Shown piece after piece: positions 1-8,278 of a stretch of 36,460 nucleotides of DNA. The stretch comes from a virus: the IMG/VR virus record IMGVR_UViG_3300033149_000738, positions 1 to 36,460 of that record; one strand, given 5' to 3'. The translations under genes were made by a program, and so were the position numbers. Below the pieces are notes generated by a model. It saw only the letters and a program-made list of their open reading frames with translations, made no database searches and was not told the DNA's origin. Numbering within the stretch: the stretch's first letter is position 1; every line of letters starts with the position of its first letter.

Positions 1-561
1 TTAAAAGAGAAAGTACAAGCGTTTACAGGGCAAACAGCATCTAACTGGAATCTTGCCACTAGTGGAGCAAGCTCAGACTACGTCACACGTACACTATATA
101 AAGTAGATACCTGCCTTTACCCAGATTTAGTATTTGTGTATTGGCCACCAGTTACTAGATTAGAGTTGCCATCTCCACATGATGATGGAAAAATAACCCA
201 AACAGCAATAGGCGATCACGATTTCCCAAAGAGTCTAGTAGACGAGGATTACTTGCTGTTTAATTTTAAGAAGAATCTTAACTTCCTTAATAGTATGTAC
301 AATAATCACAGTGCAAGATTCTTCTCCAACCCAGTAGTTGAAACGTTGATACAGAATCAGATGCAAGACAATAATCCATTTGTAATGAACACTGAAGCCC
401 GTGACGGTATGCACCCTGGTCCAGACTGGCATGAGCGTGTAGCAGAATACTTCTTTCAAGCAGCAAAAAGAGACATTAAACGTCTGATTCGCTGGCGTAA
501 GATAAACGAAGACCGAAGAGCTCAAGGTTTATCAGTAACTGAAAATCTTAAATCTGTATAA
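1..561 (+). CDS. SGNH/GDSL-hydrolase-like protein, C-terminal part (5' end outside window)
   Basis: The frame is open from base 1 to a TAA at 559-561, so only the last 186 codons are present. Near the C-terminus there is a D-G-M-H-P-G-P-x-W-H segment followed by an amphipathic helix (ERVAEYFFQAA). This resembles block V (DxxH) of SGNH/GDSL esterases, which supplies the catalytic Asp and His. The nucleophile block GDS would lie upstream and cannot be checked. The gene sits directly before a fibre locus, so a virion-associated esterase acting on surface glycans is a reasonable inference. A sulfotransferase or another alpha/beta fold is not excluded. Confidence 0.45.
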   Translation, partial: LKEKVQAFTGQTASNWNLATSGASSDYVTRTLYKVDTCLYPDLVFVYWPPVTRLELPSPHDDGKITQTAIGDHDFPKSLVDEDYLLFNFKKNLNFLNSMYNNHSARFFSNPVVETLIQNQMQDNNPFVMNTEARDGMHPGPDWHERVAEYFFQAAKRDIKRLIRWRKINEDRRAQGLSVTENLKSV

Positions 562-564
562 ATA
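557..564 (+). promoter_or_regulatory. T4-type late promoter (TATAAATA)
   Basis: Perfect match to the T4 late promoter box recognised by gp55, overlapping the end of the upstream reading frame. Initiation is predicted near 570, giving an 85-nt leader for the gene at 655. The leader contains a small hairpin (GCGG 598-601, loop AACCAA, CCGC 608-611). Confidence 0.8.
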
Positions 565-654
565 AGCGTATATAATTGCTAAGGAAACTTAGTTTATGCG
601 GAACCAACCGCGTAGCCCTAGAACGGCGATTCTTAAACAAAGGAGAATTTTAAA

Positions 655-1206
655 ATGGGTAGACCTCTAAACAAGAGAAATTTCGGAGTACCAACAGTAA
701 ATGGTAACGAAATCAAAGTACAGTTTCATAATGGCACATCAAGCGTTGATGGTTGGATCGTTAAGCAAATGGGATCTAAAAAGTTCCGTTGTTCAGATGG
801 TTCAGTTGAAGCAGTTTGTTGGTTAGTTGACATTGCCGCAGCTTCATTAGCAGCAGGCCAAATGTCAATATCAGTTAAAGACGATGTAGGCGCAGTTACA
901 CGAATCGTTAAGATTGCAGGACGTAAAGTAACCACAAGTGCTGGTGATAGCATTGGTTGGGACTTCAGCGATTCAACCACAGATGGTAGAGTTGAAATTG
1001 AAGAAGGCGGCGATGACGCAGCAGAAACTATTAACGTCGTTGATGCAGTTGAAGGCATTGTGTATGCAATTGCAGTACCTGGTACTACAGACTTCACATT
1101 GCTTGGCGCAGCAGACAGTATTGCAGCAACAGAGTTCACTATGAACGATGTTACTCCTGAAGGTACTGGCACGGTAACAGCAGTAGAAGATACATTCGGC
1201 ATCTAA
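655..1206 (+). CDS. Putative virion structural protein with a GTTDFT module
   Basis: 183 residues. The start has a good ribosome site (AGGAG, 9 nt before ATG) and the gene lies between its own late promoter and a terminator. The basic N-terminus (MGRPLNKRNFG) is followed by beta-rich sequence. Residues about 138-176 contain YAIAVPGTTDFTLLGAADS, which matches a module found twice in the 1602-residue fibre (YEIVTAGTTDFTLIGAANS). This shared module argues for a role in the fibre or baseplate periphery. The N-terminal part is not recognised beyond resembling small structural proteins of marine T4-like phages. No enzyme motif is visible. A strong terminator follows, so the gene can be expressed alone. 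Confidence 0.6.
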   Translation: MGRPLNKRNFGVPTVNGNEIKVQFHNGTSSVDGWIVKQMGSKKFRCSDGSVEAVCWLVDIAAASLAAGQMSISVKDDVGAVTRIVKIAGRKVTTSAGDSIGWDFSDSTTDGRVEIEEGGDDAAETINVVDAVEGIVYAIAVPGTTDFTLLGAADSIAATEFTMNDVTPEGTGTVTAVEDTFGI

Positions 1207-1227
1207 TTTTTAATTAAATTATTAACT

Positions 1228-1261
1228 AACCTCTTGCGATATTAACGTATAGAGGTTTTTT
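1228..1261 (+). terminator. Rho-independent terminator
   Basis: AACCTCT (1228-1234) pairs with AGAGGTT (1251-1257) and is followed by a T run. It lies 21 nt past the stop of the gene at 655 and just before the next late promoter. Confidence 0.75.
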
Positions 1262-1266
1262 AATGG

Positions 1267-1274
1267 CATAAATA
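1267..1274 (+). promoter_or_regulatory. T4-type late promoter (CATAAATA)
   Basis: One mismatch to TATAAATA. Predicted start near 1280 gives a 16-nt leader containing AAGGAG before the ATG at 1296. Confidence 0.7.
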
Positions 1275-1295
1275 ACGTATAAGGAGCACCACTAG

Positions 1296-1955
1296 ATGAG
1301 TCTAAATAAACGAATTAAAGGCGATTATACTATAGAATCAATTGATTCTGGCGACAAGATCATCATGCATCAAGCAGGCGGCGTTACAATTGACGCTAAT
1401 TTAACTGTAACAGGCGCATCGTCATCAGTAGAATCAACTAATACAACGATAGTTGATAACGAAATTATATTAAACTCAGGCGAAACACTTGATGGAGTCG
1501 CCGGTGGCGCTGGCACAGCAGGAATTCTAATAGATAGAGGCATAGCAGCTAACGGCATGGCCGGCATACGGTTTAATGAATCAAGTAATATTTGGGAAAT
1601 TAAAAACGGTGACGGTGTTGGCTGGCAGCCAATTGCAGCAGGCAGCGGTATTGATAATGTAGTTGAAGATTTAACACCACAATTAGGTGGAGCACTAGAT
1701 GTTAACGGACAATCAATTGTAAGTATAAGCAACGGTGATATCGTACTAGCAGCCAACGGAACAGGCGCAGTACAAATTGATTCAGACATAATGATTAAAG
1801 AGCAGGTAGGCGACGAAACACCACTTGCAAGTTATAACAAACTTTATGCAAAAACAGTTGGTGCAGGTGGTTCGGGTTTGTTTTTCTCAAATCTGTCCGA
1901 AACAGACGAATTAGTTTCAAAGAAGAAAGCCATTGTATATGGCATAATATTTTAA
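1296..1955 (+). CDS. Fibre-like structural protein, short
   Basis: 219 residues with a strong ribosome site (AAGGAG). Residues about 35-60 (NLTVTGASSSVESTNTTIVD) match the N-terminal region of the 1602-residue fibre (NLTVNGTTHTVNTTNTTIED). The middle has INNVVEDLTPQLGGALDVNG-type beta repeats typical of marine phage fibres, and residues 107-125 carry an IWEIKNGDGVGWQPI segment. The protein is Gly/Ala/Thr-rich with almost no Cys, as expected of a trimeric beta-structured fibre. Three small genes follow within 2-13 nt, so the set probably forms one late transcript. Exact place in the virion is unknown. Confidence 0.6.
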   Translation: MSLNKRIKGDYTIESIDSGDKIIMHQAGGVTIDANLTVTGASSSVESTNTTIVDNEIILNSGETLDGVAGGAGTAGILIDRGIAANGMAGIRFNESSNIWEIKNGDGVGWQPIAAGSGIDNVVEDLTPQLGGALDVNGQSIVSISNGDIVLAANGTGAVQIDSDIMIKEQVGDETPLASYNKLYAKTVGAGGSGLFFSNLSETDELVSKKKAIVYGIIF

Positions 1956-1968
1956 AGGTTAATAATAA

Positions 1969-2286
1969 ATGGCAATTTCAACAGTAGATATAGCAGGCGC
2001 AGGAGCACCAGAAACAACTTATACAAGTATAGGTGATTCGGCTCTGACATTCATGTCACTATGTAATCACGGTGGCGCAAATGTAACATGCGAGATACAT
2101 ATTGTACCGAGCGGTGATGTCGCTGGCACAGATAATGTGTTAATAACAGATCTAGAAATTCTTGCAGGCGACACATATATTTTATACCAAGGCGGTGAAA
2201 AAATACTACTAGACACTGGAGACTTTGTTGTAGTTGAGGCGTCGTTAGCAACTGTCGCGGTTATAACAAGCCACGTAGGAATATAA
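1969..2286 (+). CDS. Small beta-rich virion-type protein, unknown
   Basis: 105 residues, starting 13 nt after the previous stop with AGG upstream of the ATG. The sequence is strongly beta-patterned (TCEIHIVPSG, NVLITDLEILAGDTYILY, ILLDTGDFVVVEAS) with no charged clusters or catalytic motif. Position between fibre-like genes suggests a structural or capping protein. It shares no obvious module with its neighbours. I do not recognise the family with certainty. Confidence 0.55.
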   Translation: MAISTVDIAGAGAPETTYTSIGDSALTFMSLCNHGGANVTCEIHIVPSGDVAGTDNVLITDLEILAGDTYILYQGGEKILLDTGDFVVVEASLATVAVITSHVGI

Positions 2287-2287
2287 T

Positions 2288-2713
2288 ATGGGTTACTTTG
2301 TTAAAAAGGATCAGCACGGAAACCGAGGCTTTATATTGCCGTCAGGCACTACAGCCGAACGTCCAACCGCCCCAATTGCAGCAACACTGAGATACAATAC
2401 ATCGACTGATCGCATTGAATATTACAATGCAGCATTGTCTGCATTTGTAGATCTAACAATAACAGGCGATGTGATTTCTGTTATTGATGAAACTGCAACC
2501 ATAGCAGCTACTCTCGCTTATGATATGATGTCAATAACCGAAACCGACCCAAATAATATAATAGTTTTTGTTCAGGGCGTTTATCAGACACCAACAGTTT
2601 CTTACTCAGTATCAGGAACCACTGTTACATTTGTAGATCAGCCACCGGTTGGCTCTGGCGAAACCATTGTAGTTGTTCACGGCGCATTTGGAACAAATGT
2701 ACCAACCCAATAA
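2288..2713 (+). CDS. Fibre-like protein with AERP/RYN and GVxQ-SGTT modules
   Basis: 141 residues, starting 1 nt after the previous stop. Residues 17-50 (LPSGTTAERP ... RYNTSTDRIEYYN) match residues about 1316-1350 of the 1602-residue fibre (GPSGLTAERP ... RYNTSIDEYEYYD). Residues about 90-132 (IIVFVQGVYQTPTVSYSVSG) match a second module that follows in the large fibre and also ends the next protein. The protein is thus nearly a two-module excerpt of the large fibre. A virion role is inferred from this homology. Confidence 0.6.
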   Translation: MGYFVKKDQHGNRGFILPSGTTAERPTAPIAATLRYNTSTDRIEYYNAALSAFVDLTITGDVISVIDETATIAATLAYDMMSITETDPNNIIVFVQGVYQTPTVSYSVSGTTVTFVDQPPVGSGETIVVVHGAFGTNVPTQ

Positions 2714-2726
2714 AGGATAAAATGCA

Positions 2727-3302
2727 ATGGCTGTTACTTTAATAAGTGGTGGAATGTTACAGGCCGATTTGTTGCGTGGCGACGACCTTAGCGTTGAAGC
2801 TGACTTAATTTATTTTGATGTTGCAAATAACCGTATTGGTGTGAATAACGCAATACCAACCACCGACCTTGATGTAACAGGCGACATTAAATCAACTACT
2901 GCCACGGTAGGCAGCATCTCCCTATTCACCACAACGTTAAATGCTATTACAGGTAACCTAATTCTTACAGCGACAGCTGGTCAAATATCTGTTAGCAACA
3001 AAAGGATCATTTTGTGCGCCGATCCAGTCGCTCTATTAGACGTTGTTAACTTGCAGACGTTAAACACTGCTATAGCAGGAGCATCACCCCTACCAACGTC
3101 ACAGCAGATAACACCCAACGGAATAGATGCAAGTTTTACGCTAAATAAAAGTGCAACAGTAGACACCATTCTTGTTATTGTTAATGGTCTCGTTCAAGAC
3201 CCAGCTGTCGGAGCAGCATATACAGTGAGCGGCACAACCTTAACATTAGCAGAAACTCCAATAGTTTCAGACACCATCTCAGTACGATTCATAGGCGTTT
3301 AA
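2727..3302 (+). CDS. Fibre-like protein ending in GVxQ-SGTT module
   Basis: 191 residues, with AAGGA before the ATG; a nearby ATG at 2722 is out of frame. Residues 27-50 (LIYFDVANNRIGVNNAIP) and the following TTDLDVTGDIKST are typical of phage fibre shafts. Residues about 95-116 (IILCADPVALLDVVNLQTLN) resemble the RITNVADPTLAQDAATMNYVD linker of the large fibre. The last 50 residues (ILVIVNGLVQDP ... YTVSGTTLTLAETP) repeat the module seen in the previous gene and in the large fibre. It is the last gene before the large fibre and ends before a new late promoter. Confidence 0.6.
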   Translation: MAVTLISGGMLQADLLRGDDLSVEADLIYFDVANNRIGVNNAIPTTDLDVTGDIKSTTATVGSISLFTTTLNAITGNLILTATAGQISVSNKRIILCADPVALLDVVNLQTLNTAIAGASPLPTSQQITPNGIDASFTLNKSATVDTILVIVNGLVQDPAVGAAYTVSGTTLTLAETPIVSDTISVRFIGV

Positions 3303-3347
3303 TTATATAGTTAATTATATACGCACACCCGAATTCTGGCCGAAACT

Positions 3348-3355
3348 AATAAATA
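3348..3355 (+). promoter_or_regulatory. T4-type late promoter (AATAAATA)
   Basis: One mismatch to consensus. Predicted start near 3361 gives a 26-nt leader with AGGAG ahead of the large fibre ATG. An AT-rich tandem 12-mer (TTAATTATATA twice, about 3299-3321) lies just upstream. Confidence 0.7.
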
Positions 3356-3386
3356 CGTTTAAAGCTAATAACAGGAGCTCTTAAAC

Positions 3387-6300
3387 ATGGCTATCACAAG
3401 AATTAAAAATAATCAGATAACTGATTCAACAATCATAGCATCAGCGAAGATTGCAACAACATCGGTTACCGCCGGGTTGTTGGAAAACGACCTAACTTAT
3501 GGTTCGAACCTTACCGTTTCGGGTAACTTAACGGTTAATGGTACAACACATACGGTTAACACAACTAATACAACAATTGAAGATCCTATTTTAAGATTAG
3601 CTTCTCAACAAGCGGGCTCAGGCGCACTTGACATTGGGTTTATTGGTGAGCGTGGTACAGATACTAATGTTGCATTTGTTTGGGATGAAAGTGCCGATGC
3701 ATTTGTAGCTGGTTTTACAGCTGATGCAGACTCAAGCACCACAGTAACATTCAGCAGCAAGGCAGATTTACAAGTTGCTGGGCTTAATACAACCGGCACA
3801 ATTACAGCAAACGCATTAACAGTCACACCAGGTGCCACAAACGTAGTCATATTAAATGCAACCGGTCTAGCAAGTTTAGACGGCGGCATCGACGTAGATG
3901 GCGCATTTTCCGTAGCAGACGGAACAGGTAATATTTTAACTACTGGTACACTTGGTGCTGGTAACACAACAGTTGGTACACTTGATGCAACCGGTCTAGC
4001 AAGTTTAGACGGTGGTATTGACGTTGACGGAATATTTACAGTCGCAGATGGTACTGGTAACGTAAGTACAACAGGTACTTTAGGCGCAGGCAACACTTTA
4101 ATTACTGGCACACTTGATGTAACAGCACTTGCCTCATTAGACGGTGGTATTGATGTAGACGCTGCATTCAGCGTAGCAAATGGTACTGGTAACATTGATA
4201 CAACTGGTACACTTGATGTAGACGGTATATCAACATTAGGCGTAATTAACGCAACTGGACTAGCAAGTTTAGATGGTGGTATTGATGTAGACGCTGCATT
4301 CACCGTAGCAGACACAACTGGTAACATGATAACAACCGGTACAATAGATACCGGCGCAGCAACATTAGATTCAGCTACAGTTTCAAACTTAACTGATAAC
4401 AGAATTATTATTGCTGGCACTGCCGGCGTTTTAGAAGATGATGGTAACTTAACATTCGACGGAACAACTTTTGAAGTTGGCACAGCATTTGATGTTATAT
4501 CAGCAAGTGGTAACACATCAATTGGCGGCACATTAGATGCAACTGGACTATCTTCACTAGATGGCGGTATTGCAGTAAATGGTTCGTTTACAGTAGCAGA
4601 CACAACTGGTAACATTGCAACCACAGGTACATTAACTGTAACAAGTGATACTACTACATTATCAAATCTTGTTATTACTGAAGAAATAACTACAGCAGGT
4701 TCATTCTCGGTTGCTACAACGTATGAAATCGTTACAGCAGGTACAACAGACTTTACATTAATTGGCGCAGCAAACAGCGATGTTGGTACAATCTTTACAG
4801 CATCCGGTGCAGGTACAGGCACAGGTACTGCTAAACTAGCTTCAGTTATAGACGCTGGCGACAACAGAATTACTAATGTTGCAGACCCAACGTTGGCACA
4901 AGATGCAGCTACTATGAATTATGTTGATACTAACCTTGCTCTACTTGCATTTGATATGACGGATGGATCAAATACAGAAGAAATCGCAGGCGGCGCAACA
5001 ATTACATTTAACGGCACTGCAAATGAAATTACAACATTAGTTTCAGCTACAGATACATTAACAATTGGGTTACCAAGTGATGTTACAATTGGTAACAATT
5101 TAACTGTTACAGGTAATATGGGCGCAGCAACAATAGGCGTATCGGGCATCTCAACAATGGGCGTTATTAATGCTTCAGGACTAGCATCACTAGATGGTGG
5201 TATTGATGTAGATGGTGCGTTTACAGTATTAGATACAAGTGGTAACGTAAGTACAACAGGTACATTTAATGCAGACGGTCTTTCAACACTAGGTGCTGTT
5301 ACAATTGATAACTCAAGCACACTTAATATGGGCGGTAATGTAGTTACTAATGCCGGAGATGGTGTTGCTAATACCGACCTAGTTACTAAACAACAATTAG
5401 ATGCTGCCCAGGCTGGTATCTTAGTTAAAGAACAATGTAATGTTGCTACAGACGCCGCACTTCCTGCAGTAACCGCAGCTGGCGCAGACGTAGGTAAAAC
5501 ATTAACAGCAGATGCAGTAGGCATTTTGACTGTTGACGGTGTTGCAACTGTATTAGCTGATCGTATTTTAGTTAAAGACCAAGTTAATCAAGTTGATAAT
5601 GGTATTTACGAAGTTACAACCGAAGGTACAGCAGGCGTTGCGTTTATACTTACTCGTGCTACTGACTACGATGGTAACCCAACAGCAGAAGTACAAGAAG
5701 GTACATTCACATTCATTGAAGACGGTACGGCTAATATTAAATCGGGTTGGGTATTGTTAGATGATGCTAACTTTACAGCAGGCGTTGCAAATGTTGACGT
5801 TGCTTTAAATGAATTAGTATTTGCTCAGTTCCAGGGCCTACCAGCATACGTTGGTGGTACAAACATTGACATTAGTGGTCAAACAATTAATGTTTCACCA
5901 CAAGGCGCAGCAAGTGGCTTAGATGCTGATTTACTTGACGGACAACACGGTGCATATTACTTAGATTGGACTAACACAACTAACAAACCAGATCCAACTA
6001 TTACATTAGGTGGCGATGCAAGTGGTTCATTAACAATGACAGACTTAGCAGGTGGTACATTAACCGTTGTAATCGCAGACGACAGTCACAATCACATTAT
6101 AGCTAACGTAGATGGTTTACAAACTGCATTAGATGGTAAATTAAATGATACTTCAGATACAGTAACCGGCACATTAACAATCGATGCAGGCGGTACCATA
6201 CTTTGGGCAACTGCTCCGACAGCTGGTAGTCATTTGACAAATAGAGATTATGTTGATGGTTTATATAATACAGGTTGGGATTTGTATGATGGTACAACCA

Positions 6301-8195
6301 CTCAAACAATCGCAGGCGGTAACACATTAACAATTAACGGTACAACAAATGAAGTTGAAGCAGTAGTTTCAGCTACAGATACATTAACAATTGGGTTACC
6401 AAGTGATGTTACAATTGCTGCATCATTAACAGTTACAACTGGTTTAGCAGCAAACGGTGGTATTACAGTAGATTCTACTGCATTTATTGTAGCAGATAGC
6501 ACAGGTAATGTTACCACAGCTGGTACATTAGATGTAGCAGGTGTTGCTTCACTAGATGGTGGTATTGACGTCGATGGCGCATTTACAGTAGCAGATGCAA
6601 CAGGCGCCATTGCAACCACAGGTACATTAACTGTAACAAGTGATACTACTACATTATCACACCTTGTTATTACCGAAGAGAACTTGGCAGCCACAGCACT
6701 TAGCGCAGCAACTTCATATGAAATTGTTACAACTGGCACAACGGACTTTACCGCAATTGGTGCAGCAGATAGCTTACCAGGTACAATCTTTACAGCATCC
6801 GGTGCAGGTACAGGCACAGGTACTGCTAAACTAGCTTCAACTATTGATGCCGGCGGCAATCGAATTGCTGATGTTACAGATCCAGTTCTTGCACAAGACG
6901 CAGCAACTAAGAGTTATGTTGATAACGCATCAAGCGCAGGCTGGGACATATTTGATGGTACAACTACTGAAACAGTTGGTGGTGGTAATACATTAACAGT
7001 AACTGGCGTAACAAATGAGATTACTGCGGTAGTTACAGCAACAGATACATTAACAATTGGGTTACCAGATGATGTTACAATTGCAGGTATTTTAACTGTA
7101 AGTGGACAAGCAAACATTGATAACGTTACTATTAACGGTAACGATATTACAGCTACTTCAGGAGAGCTTACTATTAATGAAGCTGGCGCGGATATTAACT
7201 TCCGCGTTGAAGGCGATACAGATGTTAACTTGTTATTTGTTGATGCAGGAACAGACAGTGTTAACATTGGTACTGCTACAGCATTAACAGATGTTACATT
7301 CCAAGTTGCAACCACAGACGCAATGATAGGACCAAGTGGACTTACAGCAGAACGTCCAGCTGTTGGTATTGCAGGCATGTTCCGTTATAACACATCAATT
7401 GACGAATATGAATACTATGATGGTGTTTCATGGACAGGTTTTGGTGAAACGTTTACAGTTATTGCAAGTGAAGCATTTACAGGTACTGGCGCACAAACAG
7501 TATATACGTTAGCAACCACACAAACAACAGCATCATGTATCGTTAGCATAAACGGTGTTATTCAGCTTCCAACTACAGCTTACGCCGTATCTGGAACAAC
7601 ATTAACGTTTACTGAAGCACCAGCAAATACAGATGATATTGAAGTACGTGAAATAACAACTACCACTTCAATCGTATCAGTAACAAATGGTAATGCTGAG
7701 TTAACAGCAGTTGGTTCAGACTTTGAACTTACAGGCAACGTTGTTCCAACAGTTAATAACACATATGATATAGGTTCAGGATCATTTAAACTTGCAACTA
7801 TATACGCAACTACATTCAGCGGTGAGGCTACTTCAGCTCAGTACGCTGATTTGGCGGAAATGTACGAAGCAGACGGCGAAATTGCACCAGGTACAGTAGT
7901 ATGTTTTGGTGGTACAGCTGAAGTTACAACATGTAACACAGACGCTGATGCAAAGGTAGCAGGCATTGTTTCAACCAACCCAGCTTACTTGATGAACAGC
8001 GAGCTAGATGGTGTTGCAGTAGCGTTACGTGGACGAGTACCATGTAAGGTAAGTGGCAGCATTAAGAAGGGTGACATGTTAGTAAGCGATGGAAATGGCG
8101 GAGCGCGAGCAGAAGCCAGTCCAACACTTGGTACAGTAATTGCTAAGGCCTTAGAAGATTCAGAAGGCGATGCAGTAATTGAAGTAGTAGTGTAA
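3387..8195 (+). CDS. Giant repetitive tail-fibre protein
   Basis: 1602 residues. Residues 63-130 form an N-terminal cap (EDPILRLASQQ, DIGFIGERG, VAFVWDESADAF). The shaft carries seven copies of a unit like LASLDGGIDVDGAFTVAD, three copies of a block ending DTLTIGLPSDVTI, and two copies of YEIVTxGTTDFTxIGAA. Around residue 1316 are AERP/RYN and INGVIQLPTTAYAVSG modules. The last 130 residues are a cap (YADLAEMYEADGEIAPGTVV, AGIVSTNPAYLMNSE, GRVPCKVSGSIKKGDMLV). Composition is Thr/Gly/Ala/Asp-rich with very few Cys, as in trimeric fibres. It probably makes the long host-contacting fibre; no Peptidase S74 chaperone motif is evident. It has its own late promoter and terminator. Confidence 0.8.
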   Translation: MAITRIKNNQITDSTIIASAKIATTSVTAGLLENDLTYGSNLTVSGNLTVNGTTHTVNTTNTTIEDPILRLASQQAGSGALDIGFIGERGTDTNVAFVWDESADAFVAGFTADADSSTTVTFSSKADLQVAGLNTTGTITANALTVTPGATNVVILNATGLASLDGGIDVDGAFSVADGTGNILTTGTLGAGNTTVGTLDATGLASLDGGIDVDGIFTVADGTGNVSTTGTLGAGNTLITGTLDVTALASLDGGIDVDAAFSVANGTGNIDTTGTLDVDGISTLGVINATGLASLDGGIDVDAAFTVADTTGNMITTGTIDTGAATLDSATVSNLTDNRIIIAGTAGVLEDDGNLTFDGTTFEVGTAFDVISASGNTSIGGTLDATGLSSLDGGIAVNGSFTVADTTGNIATTGTLTVTSDTTTLSNLVITEEITTAGSFSVATTYEIVTAGTTDFTLIGAANSDVGTIFTASGAGTGTGTAKLASVIDAGDNRITNVADPTLAQDAATMNYVDTNLALLAFDMTDGSNTEEIAGGATITFNGTANEITTLVSATDTLTIGLPSDVTIGNNLTVTGNMGAATIGVSGISTMGVINASGLASLDGGIDVDGAFTVLDTSGNVSTTGTFNADGLSTLGAVTIDNSSTLNMGGNVVTNAGDGVANTDLVTKQQLDAAQAGILVKEQCNVATDAALPAVTAAGADVGKTLTADAVGILTVDGVATVLADRILVKDQVNQVDNGIYEVTTEGTAGVAFILTRATDYDGNPTAEVQEGTFTFIEDGTANIKSGWVLLDDANFTAGVANVDVALNELVFAQFQGLPAYVGGTNIDISGQTINVSPQGAASGLDADLLDGQHGAYYLDWTNTTNKPDPTITLGGDASGSLTMTDLAGGTLTVVIADDSHNHIIANVDGLQTALDGKLNDTSDTVTGTLTIDAGGTILWATAPTAGSHLTNRDYVDGLYNTGWDLYDGTTTQTIAGGNTLTINGTTNEVEAVVSATDTLTIGLPSDVTIAASLTVTTGLAANGGITVDSTAFIVADSTGNVTTAGTLDVAGVASLDGGIDVDGAFTVADATGAIATTGTLTVTSDTTTLSHLVITEENLAATALSAATSYEIVTTGTTDFTAIGAADSLPGTIFTASGAGTGTGTAKLASTIDAGGNRIADVTDPVLAQDAATKSYVDNASSAGWDIFDGTTTETVGGGNTLTVTGVTNEITAVVTATDTLTIGLPDDVTIAGILTVSGQANIDNVTINGNDITATSGELTINEAGADINFRVEGDTDVNLLFVDAGTDSVNIGTATALTDVTFQVATTDAMIGPSGLTAERPAVGIAGMFRYNTSIDEYEYYDGVSWTGFGETFTVIASEAFTGTGAQTVYTLATTQTTASCIVSINGVIQLPTTAYAVSGTTLTFTEAPANTDDIEVREITTTTSIVSVTNGNAELTAVGSDFELTGNVVPTVNNTYDIGSGSFKLATIYATTFSGEATSAQYADLAEMYEADGEIAPGTVVCFGGTAEVTTCNTDADAKVAGIVSTNPAYLMNSELDGVAVALRGRVPCKVSGSIKKGDMLVSDGNGGARAEASPTLGTVIAKALEDSEGDAVIEVVV
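4613..4844 (+). repeat. Direct repeat A, copy 1 (fibre shaft)
   Basis: This block recurs at 6608-6839 with a constant offset of 1995 bp. Within it 4613-4664 (52 nt) and 4785-4844 (60 nt) are identical between copies, and the DNA between them has diverged. The offset is a multiple of three, so recombination between copies would keep the frame. Confidence 0.85.
5038..5091 (+). repeat. Direct repeat B, copy 1 (fibre shaft)
   Basis: These 54 nt are identical to 6364-6417 (offset 1326 bp, in frame) and encode the SATDTLTIGLPSDVTI block. A diverged third copy lies around 7035-7085. Confidence 0.85.
6364..6417 (+). repeat. Direct repeat B, copy 2 (fibre shaft)
   Basis: Identical over 54 nt to 5038-5091. 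See copy 1. Confidence 0.85.
6608..6839 (+). repeat. Direct repeat A, copy 2 (fibre shaft)
   Basis: Second copy of 4613-4844, with identical 52-nt and 60-nt ends at 6608-6659 and 6780-6839. Protein similarity continues downstream (AQDAATKSYVD versus AQDAATMNYVD). Confidence 0.85.
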
Positions 8196-8220
8196 ACTAA
8201 CACAACAGCAGCAACACACA

Positions 8221-8245
8221 GAAAGGGCTTCGGCCCTTTCTTTTT
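8221..8245 (+). terminator. Rho-independent terminator with UUCG loop
   Basis: GAAAGGGC pairs with GCCCTTTC across a TTCG tetraloop, followed by five T. It ends the large fibre transcript. Confidence 0.92.
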
Positions 8246-8247
8246 GA

Positions 8248-8255
8248 AATAAATA
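8248..8255 (+). promoter_or_regulatory. T4-type late promoter (AATAAATA)
   Basis: It lies immediately after the terminator. Predicted start near 8261 gives an 18-nt leader with AGGGA before the ATG at 8279. Confidence 0.7.
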
Positions 8256-8278
8256 ACACATTAAACAGGGAATTTAGA

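Noticed and set aside
3139-3145. CTAAATA inside the 2727 gene as a late promoter
   Set aside because: It lies within coding sequence (encoding LNK), far from any gene start, and an intact late box lies just before the fibre gene.
3605-4864. A 419-codon open frame on the minus strand inside the fibre gene
   Set aside because: It is a by-product of the Thr/Gly/Ala-rich repeats on the plus strand, has no ribosome site and mirrors the repeat units. The same applies to other minus-strand frames under 4919-7378.
3840-7100. Regularly recurring DNA that could suggest a CRISPR array
   Set aside because: The repeats are in frame inside one long coding region, vary in spacing and encode a fibre shaft; there are no short constant repeats with unique spacers.
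7836-8195. Peptidase S74 self-cleaving chaperone at the fibre C-terminus
   Set aside because: The Ser-Lys dyad region and the usual helical end of S74 domains are not seen; the cap instead matches the YADxAExY type shared with the mini-fibre.
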